Assembly: GCA_003157315.1 (NCBI GenBank)
Contig: PMJE01000415.1
Coordinates: 8,717-14,752, forward strand
DNA from: Myxococcales bacterium
GTDB taxonomy: Bacteria > Myxococcota > Polyangia > Fen-1088
Direction: 5' to 3'
Length of the DNA stretch: 6,036 nucleotides
Below, piece by piece: positions 1 through 4,293 of this stretch. The position numbers and the translations under genes were made by a program. The first letter of the stretch is position 1, and every line of letters starts with the position of its first letter. Below the pieces are notes generated by a model, which made no database searches, was not told the origin of the DNA, and was given only the letters and a program-made list of their open reading frames with translations.

Positions 1-253
1 GGATGCTAAGGGACATCGCGATCTGTGCCCTGCCGAAGTGCAGAGAGAGTCAGACTGATCCTCACCGGCGTGAAGATACATACGAATCTTGTGGTTACCG
101 GCCGGGCCGGGTGCGCACCCTCGATGGTGGCTGCGTTGAGAACCTGACATGCGTGTGTTCGCTTTTCGCCAGAGCGGTCTCAATTGCGCCGGTCCGCGAC
201 CCCGCGGAGGCTGCTTGAGGGCTGGCCTTCCGCTTGCACAACTACGTCTCATC
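1..253. other. Left intergenic region, no convincing gene
   Basis: No convincing gene was found here. A 71-codon open frame at 3-218 (+) lacks recognisable domains, a ribosome binding site and a plausible protein composition. The stretch holds a perfect 12-bp palindrome at 109-120 and, near its right end, a GGAGG at 206-210 that could serve an alternative TTG start (215) of the downstream gene. No tRNA-like fold was seen. It probably contains the promoter of the gene at 254, but no convincing -35/-10 pair could be picked. Confidence 0.5.
109..120. repeat. 12-bp perfect palindrome GGGTGCGCACCC
   Basis: The sequence GGGTGCGCACCC equals its own reverse complement. It lies about 130 bp upstream of the gene at 254, where a dimeric regulator could bind. 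Palindromes of this size also arise by chance in GC-rich DNA and no second copy was seen, so an operator role is only a possibility. Confidence 0.3.
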
Positions 254-982
254 ATGTTCCACAGCAGACGTCCCCTCTATCTTGATACCCGGCGTTGGCT
301 CGTCGTCGTTCTGGGCGCCATGGCTGTGGTCGGACTTGTGGACAGAGGCGTCTGCGCTGAAACACCCCGACCCGACACCTCCAACCCTGCGTCGGTGTCC
401 TACACGCCGATCAAGGGCGGTAATCCGGGCCGGCCTTCCACCGGTTCCCCGCCAGCCCGTTTGGCCGCGCCATTGTCGACACCGTCCATCACTCCGTCGC
501 AGGTGGATACTTTCGCTGAGCTGTTGGGCGAACCGAGAGAAAGAGTGGAGCAGCGCTTGCTCTGGGATCCTGGCCTGGTCCCGCTCGTCGCCGCGGCTGT
601 CGATGCCCGAGTCGCACGCAAGAGCCAAGGCAAGTTTATGACGATCGGCGGATTCACGATCTTGGGTGCGGGCGTCGTCGCGGGCTTCCTGGAGGCTCTT
701 TCGGGACTTTGCATCTATGGCGATTGTCAAAGCGAGGCCGACGCCAAATCCCGTGCCGGTGAAGCTATCGCACTCGCATCAGTCGGCATCGGTCTGGCGC
801 TCGGCATTCCCGGAATCGTCATGCTGGCTCGGCAGAGTGAGGCCGAGGACAAGGCGGTTGATCGCTACCAGCTCTTTGGAGCCGGACCGCCACCGGCATT
901 CCCGCTCGGTAATTCCCGCGCTCTGTCCACTGGATCAGCGGGGAAGAACTTCAGCCTTTCGCTTTGGTCCTTCGCCTTCTAG
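254..982 (+). CDS. Secreted/membrane protein of unknown function with two glycine-rich spans
   Basis: The 242-residue product is not recognised as a named family. Residues 1-35 look like a signal peptide: Arg-rich n-region, hydrophobic core at about 15-29, and V-C-A before a likely cut at 35/36. The cysteine at 34 is not in a lipobox. Residues 36-82 are rich in Pro/Ser/Thr and probably unstructured. A short helical, charged stretch (84-120) precedes two hydrophobic glycine-rich segments at about 128-153 and 170-192; the second carries GIPG. Cys153 and Cys158 lie between them and could form a disulfide. The tail ends in aromatic residues (LWSFAF). Similar two-span proteins of unknown role are common in myxobacteria (recollection, not checked). 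The ATG at 254 gives a conventional signal peptide but has no clear ribosome binding site. A TTG at 215 with GGAGG four bases upstream is a real alternative and would add 13 residues. The gene converges on the transglycosylase gene, with 13 bp between stops. Confidence 0.75.
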   Translation: MFHSRRPLYLDTRRWLVVVLGAMAVVGLVDRGVCAETPRPDTSNPASVSYTPIKGGNPGRPSTGSPPARLAAPLSTPSITPSQVDTFAELLGEPRERVEQRLLWDPGLVPLVAAAVDARVARKSQGKFMTIGGFTILGAGVVAGFLEALSGLCIYGDCQSEADAKSRAGEAIALASVGIGLALGIPGIVMLARQSEAEDKAVDRYQLFGAGPPPAFPLGNSRALSTGSAGKNFSLSLWSFAF

Positions 983-999
983 CCAGAAGATTTGGCTAG
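979..999. repeat. Hairpin carrying both convergent stop codons
   Basis: CTAGCCA (979-985) and TGGCTAG (993-999) form a perfect 7-bp inverted repeat around a 7-nt loop. The left arm holds the TAG stop (980-982) of the plus-strand gene and the right arm holds the TAG stop (996-998, read on minus) of the transglycosylase gene. It lies exactly where a bidirectional terminator would be expected, but no T-run follows on either strand, so intrinsic termination would be weak. It may instead block read-through or protect 3' ends. Confidence 0.55.
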
Positions 1000-1898
1000 T
1001 GGAGCGCAGCCGTGGTTACGCTCGTGCAGGCAGATTTGGAATCGCGAATCGCCTGACAGAGTTTCTGGTAGCGCACTTCCACGGGATGGTCGAAAGTGCG
1101 CGGGCGCCGGCCGGGATCGTTCACGGTAAGACGAGTAGTGGTAACTTCCGTGGTGTCAACACCCATGGTGCGCGCTAGCGCGTAGTACAGAACACCGATG
1201 TGATGAGGATAGTGCCGGGCTGGCCCGTGATCGATGTAGTGAGGGCCGTGGTTGTAGTGGGCCCAGTATGCATGGGTCTTGTGGGCACAAGGGACGGACT
1301 TCTGGCGAACCACCAGCCGGCCTTTGCTATCGCGCGTACGCACCGTCACCTTGGTCACGCCACCACCATCGCGATAGTGGGCCAGCTCGCGCGCGCCGAG
1401 TGCGATGTTGGTCGCTGGGTCCATCACTTCTTTCCAGCGCATGCCGCGCACGTGTCCGTTGCCACAACGGCCCTGTTTGTCGACGATGCAGCGGATTCCC
1501 ATGAGTCCGCCGTCTTTCGCATAGATGGCCCGGTTGCGTACGGTGGTGCGAAAAGTGACCTCGTTCATGTCGCTCTCGTTGATCATGACCGCCAGGATGA
1601 GAGCTGGTGGAATCTGATAGCGCTCGGCTGATTCCAGCACGGCGTGAGCGATCTTCTGGCAGAACGCTGGCTTCCACGCGGACACGCGCCAGCGTACGCG
1701 GTCTTTGACCGCACAAATTGTGTTGGACAAACAATCCTCGGTCGGCATGCCCCGCTCGGGCGATGAGGACGCAACTGCCGGCGTGTGGATTTCGGTGCGC
1801 GGGACCATCCGGGCCGGCAGGGCCGCAGGGAACGCCATCGCGCCGGCGAAGACGGCGACGGCGCCACGGGATGGGTTTTGACCGATTCGAGACAACAA
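996..1898 (-). CDS. Secreted SLT-domain lytic transglycosylase-like protein
   Basis: Lytic transglycosylases cleave the MurNAc-GlcNAc bond of peptidoglycan in the periplasm, leaving 1,6-anhydro-MurNAc ends. With the TTG start at 1898 the product has 300 residues. A signal peptide is visible at 1-29: basic n-region, hydrophobic stretch from about 12, and A-L-P-A before the cut. The SLT-like core spans about 82-245: ILAVMINESDMN carries the probable catalytic Glu108; GGLMGI (130-135) matches the family's GLMQ segment; DPATNIALGARELAHY (160-175) matches its DP..NI..G..YL segment; HYNHGP (214-219) replaces the usual AYNAGP. Eight cysteines suit an oxidised periplasmic fold. The TTG start is preferred because GAGGA lies 6 nt upstream and the signal peptide begins right there; the frame stays open to an ATG at 2078, but that extension would bury the signal peptide behind 60 unlikely residues. 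The changed motifs leave some doubt about activity or substrate. Confidence 0.8.
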   Translation of the reverse strand: MLSRIGQNPSRGAVAVFAGAMAFPAALPARMVPRTEIHTPAVASSSPERGMPTEDCLSNTICAVKDRVRWRVSAWKPAFCQKIAHAVLESAERYQIPPALILAVMINESDMNEVTFRTTVRNRAIYAKDGGLMGIRCIVDKQGRCGNGHVRGMRWKEVMDPATNIALGARELAHYRDGGGVTKVTVRTRDSKGRLVVRQKSVPCAHKTHAYWAHYNHGPHYIDHGPARHYPHHIGVLYYALARTMGVDTTEVTTTRLTVNDPGRRPRTFDHPVEVRYQKLCQAIRDSKSACTSVTTAALH

Positions 1899-1904
1899 GG
1901 CGAA

Positions 1905-1909
1905 TCCTC
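1905..1909 (-). promoter_or_regulatory. Shine-Dalgarno GAGGA deciding a TTG start
   Basis: On the minus strand GAGGA is followed by a 6-nt spacer and TTG (1898-1896); a second TTG follows directly at 1895-1893 with a 9-nt spacer. A complete signal peptide begins at these codons and no ATG or GTG sits at a suitable place, so this site supports the TTG start of the transglycosylase gene. Confidence 0.55.
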
Positions 1910-2007
1910 GCGACTTGTGGATTTTTGGGGCGACTGGAGCAGTCTGGCCGAGTTCGCGGGCCTGCCAGCAGCGGGCCCGGAACGGTCTTGTATGGTCGAA
2001 ACAGGAA

Positions 2008-2036
2008 TTCTTATGTTGCGATCCGGCTCCAGTCAA
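2008..2036 (-). promoter_or_regulatory. Possible sigma-70-type promoter for the transglycosylase gene
   Basis: On the minus strand TTGACT (2036-2031) matches the -35 consensus at five of six bases. Candidate -10 hexamers are TAAGAA (2013-2008, 17-nt spacer, weak match) or CATAAG (2015-2010, 15-nt spacer, four of six). Transcription would start about 100 nt upstream of the TTG start codon, leaving a long leader. The -10 is poor, so the call is tentative. The region is the only divergent intergenic gap in the window and should also hold the promoter of the dehydrogenase gene. Confidence 0.25.
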
Positions 2037-2107
2037 GAAAGAAATCCTTGCGCGTGGCAAGAGCCAATGATCTCTCATAACGTGAACCCAACTGTCCGCC
2101 GAAGCTC

Positions 2108-3664
2108 ATGAGCGAGATCGTCGACATTTTCGTTCCACTGGAAGCGCTGGACGATTCTCTGACAACCGTGGTGGCGCGTGCCTTGGGGCGGGCAGAAGGT
2201 CGCATCGCCGAGTTTCGCGTCTTGCGCCGCTCGCTCGATGCCCGCAAGGAGCGTCGGCTTGGCTATCGCATGCGGGTCGAGGTTGCCAGCGCAGGCGAGA
2301 GTCTTGCCCCGCCTGCGCCGCGCCCAGCCCGACCGTCGTGGCCCGTCGCTGTGCCGGTGCCACGGGTGGTGATCGTGGGCTCCGGTCCCGCAGGGGCTTG
2401 GGCGGCCCTGCGCTTGGCCGAGGCGGGTGTGGCCTCGACCATCGTCGAGCGAGGCAAGCCAGTGAGAGTGCGGCGAGCCGACCTGGCCAGCCTTCATCGC
2501 GGGCAACTCAATCCCGAATCCAACTACTGTTTCGGTGAGGGCGGAGCTGGCACCTACTCTGATGGAAAACTCTACACGCGTAGCAAGGACCGTGTCGGAG
2601 TTGCCGGCGTGCTTGCCGACCTCGTGGCGCTGGGAGCGCCGGCCGACATCACGATCGACGCTCGGCCACACATTGGATCGAACCTTCTGCCGAGGCTGCT
2701 GGAGGCGCTGCGCTCGCGTTTGCAGGGCCTGGGCGTGCACTACCAGTTCGACTGCCTGTGCACGGGCCTGCGCGCAGAGCAGGGACGGATCCGCGCGGTG
2801 CAGACAAGTGCCGGAGAAATTCCTGCCGATTTGGTTGTGCTGGCGCCCGGGCACTCGGCGCGCGACGTGTACACCTGGGCCGCAGCGGCCAATCTGGCGC
2901 TGCAGCGAAAGGACATCGCTGTGGGGGTTCGCATCGAGCACCCGCAAGCGGTCATCGACCGTCTTCAGTACGGTCGCGCCGCCGGCCATCCGCGCTTGCC
3001 GCCTGCGTTTTACGAGGTGCGCGCCGGCAGCTCGGGCCGCGGCGTGTACAGCTTCTGCATGTGTCCGGGCGGCTGGATCGTGCCCGCGGCCACGGAGTTG
3101 GGTGGTTTGGTGGTCAACGGCATGAGTCTGGCCAAGCGCAACTCGCCCTTTGCCAACGCGGCCCTGGTGGTTACGGTAGCTGGTTTGGATTTCGGCCCGG
3201 ACGCCAGCGGTGCTCTGGCAGGAATCGACTTCCAACGCCGCATTGAAGCGGCGGCGTTCGCGCGTGGCGGTGGCAGCTTTCATGCCCCGGCAGAGCGCGC
3301 AGTCGATTTCCTGGCTCGCCGCCCGAGCGACCGCTTGCCCGAGTCGAGCTACCGCCCCGGCGTGGAACACGCCAGATTGGATGATGTCTTCCCTGGCTTC
3401 ATTACTGAGGCCCTGCGCGAGGGTTTGTCTGCCATCGGCCGTCAGTTGCCAGGATTTATTCACGAACACGCGCTGCTGGTCGCAGCCGAGACCCGCACCA
3501 GCGCCCCGGTTCGCATCCTGCGCGATCCGACGACGTTGGAATCGCCGGCGCTCGCGGGTCTGTATCCAGCCGGGGAGGGCGCTGGCTACGCAGGGGGAAT
3601 TGTCAGCTCGGCGCTGGATGGCGCGCGCGTGGCGGACGCGATCATCCGTCGAGGCACGGGCTAG
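2108..3664 (+). CDS. FAD-dependent dehydrogenase, COG2509-type NAD(P)/FAD oxidoreductase
   Basis: This 518-residue flavoprotein is predicted to be cytoplasmic, with no signal peptide or membrane span. Residues 1-60 form a small N-terminal domain typical of this family and are followed by a Pro/Ala-rich linker (66-84). The Rossmann FAD-binding motif is VVIVGSGPAGAWAALRLAEAG (87-107; G91, G93, G96) with Glu114 at the strand end expected to bind the adenosine ribose. Family hallmarks follow: NYCFGEGGAGTYSDGK (139-154), a second nucleotide-region strand ending LVVLAPGHSARD (242-253), SFCMCPGG (315-322, two cysteines), the NGMS motif at 337-340, ETRTSAPVRI (461-470), and a C-terminal FAD contact GLYPAGEGAGYAGG (484-497). 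The length is normal for the family and all expected blocks are present, so the gene looks intact. The natural substrate is not known to me, so no gene symbol is given. A weak GAAG precedes the ATG by 3 nt. Its TAG stop is followed in frame by the PLP-enzyme remnant. Confidence 0.92.
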   Translation: MSEIVDIFVPLEALDDSLTTVVARALGRAEGRIAEFRVLRRSLDARKERRLGYRMRVEVASAGESLAPPAPRPARPSWPVAVPVPRVVIVGSGPAGAWAALRLAEAGVASTIVERGKPVRVRRADLASLHRGQLNPESNYCFGEGGAGTYSDGKLYTRSKDRVGVAGVLADLVALGAPADITIDARPHIGSNLLPRLLEALRSRLQGLGVHYQFDCLCTGLRAEQGRIRAVQTSAGEIPADLVVLAPGHSARDVYTWAAAANLALQRKDIAVGVRIEHPQAVIDRLQYGRAAGHPRLPPAFYEVRAGSSGRGVYSFCMCPGGWIVPAATELGGLVVNGMSLAKRNSPFANAALVVTVAGLDFGPDASGALAGIDFQRRIEAAAFARGGGSFHAPAERAVDFLARRPSDRLPESSYRPGVEHARLDDVFPGFITEALREGLSAIGRQLPGFIHEHALLVAAETRTSAPVRILRDPTTLESPALAGLYPAGEGAGYAGGIVSSALDGARVADAIIRRGTG

Positions 3665-3676
3665 CCTGATCGGCAT

Positions 3677-3769
3677 AGAATCGTGGACAACCTTGTGCGG
3701 CTCGCCCTCGGATTGGAAGACATTGAAGACTTGATCGCCGATCTGAAGCAGGCACTTGCGAAAGTTTGA
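3677..3769 (+). pseudogene. 3'-end remnant of a Cys/Met-metabolism PLP-dependent enzyme gene
   Basis: The 30 sense codons before the TGA at 3767-3769 read RIVDNLVRLALGLEDIEDLI followed by ADLKQALAKV. This closely follows the C-terminus shared by cystathionine gamma-synthase, cystathionine gamma-lyase and O-acetylhomoserine sulfhydrylase, where the pattern is I.D.LVRLSVG(I/L)ED.EDLIADL.QAL. Full enzymes have about 380-430 residues and bind PLP on a lysine far upstream; none of that is present here, so no enzyme can be made. The fragment is in the same frame as the dehydrogenase, separated from that gene's TAG (3662-3664) by four codons. A GTG at 3683 could start a 28-residue peptide, but no ribosome binding site precedes it. 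The intact codons suggest a fairly recent loss, by deletion or by recombination with a breakpoint between about 3664 and 3680. Which family member it came from cannot be told from this segment. Confidence 0.8.
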
Positions 3770-3846
3770 ACCTCACCGCGTCGGCCGAAGCCAGGGTGAG
3801 CATGGAGAAGATCCGGCTTGTTCCTCACGCCACTCTGGTCAATGTT
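3770..3846. other. Short gap between the PLP remnant and the PilZ gene
   Basis: These 77 bp separate two converging units. CTCACC (3772-3777) and GGTGAG (3795-3800) can pair around a 17-nt loop, and a further CTCAC lies near 3824-3828, but no G/C-rich stem followed by a T-run is present. No coding potential was seen. It is presumably 3'-untranslated sequence of both sides, and may include relic DNA downstream of the lost PLP-enzyme gene. Confidence 0.4.
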
Positions 3847-4293
3847 TTACCGACGGAAAGGATCGTCTTTGACTTCCGGCGGAGTTTCCGCCGGGTGTGC
3901 CTCTGACTCCGTTGGCTCGCCCACTGATTGGACCTCGGCCCCCGCGGGCAAAATGCTTCCGTCGAGATAGCGCAGGAACATGTCGAGGAACGACTGCTCG
4001 GTTTTGCTGAGCTTCTCGAACATGGCGCCGACCTGGAAGGCCTGCGAGATGGGCGTACACCACACCACGCGCGCTCGCAGCGGCAGCGGTTCCGAGGCCG
4101 AGGACGGGCCGAAGAGCAAGATGAGATCAATCAGCAGCTCGTCGCGCTGGGCGAGAGAATTGGTGGTGATGAGACACATGCCGGAGCGGGAAAGGTCACG
4201 CGTGCGCGCGGGCAGCTTGCGGCCATCGCTGGTCCGCACGTTGGCTTGCACGTCGACACTGAATCGTGGATGGCGGCGCAGATCCTCCGTCAT
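3847..4293 (-). CDS. PilZ-domain protein, putative c-di-GMP receptor
   Basis: PilZ domains bind cyclic di-GMP and pass the signal to partner proteins controlling motility, secretion or polysaccharide synthesis. The 148-residue product has the two binding motifs: RRHPR at 6-10 (RxxxR) and DLSRSG at 33-38 ((D/N)xSxxG). Barrel strands continue through LRARVVW (72-78), and VGAMF (88-92) matches the usual xGxxF end of the domain. A helix (about 94-110) follows, then an acidic, Pro/Glu-rich tail (119-148) that is probably disordered. There is no signal peptide or membrane span, so it is cytoplasmic. The ATG at 4293 is chosen because it overlaps the upstream stop as ATGA and has AAGGAGG just before it; the frame is open further upstream but that would only add residues from within the neighbouring gene. 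It is the distal gene of an operon with the propeller protein, with translational coupling likely. Both c-di-GMP motifs are complete, so ligand binding is expected but unproven. Confidence 0.9.
   Translation of the reverse strand: MTEDLRRHPRFSVDVQANVRTSDGRKLPARTRDLSRSGMCLITTNSLAQRDELLIDLILLFGPSSASEPLPLRARVVWCTPISQAFQVGAMFEKLSKTEQSFLDMFLRYLDGSILPAGAEVQSVGEPTESEAHPAETPPEVKDDPFRR

Noticed and set aside
3..218. A 71-codon plus-strand open frame at the left edge.
   Set aside because: It has no ribosome binding site, no recognisable domain and an Arg/Cys-rich composition typical of non-coding GC-rich DNA.
1200..1631. A 143-codon plus-strand frame with a fairly hydrophobic, protein-like composition inside the transglycosylase gene.
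   Set aside because: It is the complement of the SLT domain, where catalytic motifs are clear on the minus strand; its Val/Ala/His richness follows from the His- and Asp-rich sense codons.
1988..2017. A possible plus-strand promoter (TTGTAT, 18-nt spacer, TATGTT) for the dehydrogenase gene.
   Set aside because: Only three of six bases match the -35 and four of six the -10; this is near chance level, so it was not listed as a feature.
2075..3676. A 533-codon open frame on the minus strand antisense to the dehydrogenase.
   Set aside because: It mirrors a well-supported flavoprotein gene, is dominated by Arg/Ala/Gln/His as expected for a shadow frame in GC-rich DNA, and shows no domain or ribosome binding site.
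3771..3801. Inverted repeat CTCACC/GGTGAG as a terminator after the PLP remnant.
   Set aside because: The stem has only six pairs with a 17-nt loop and no T-run follows on either strand.
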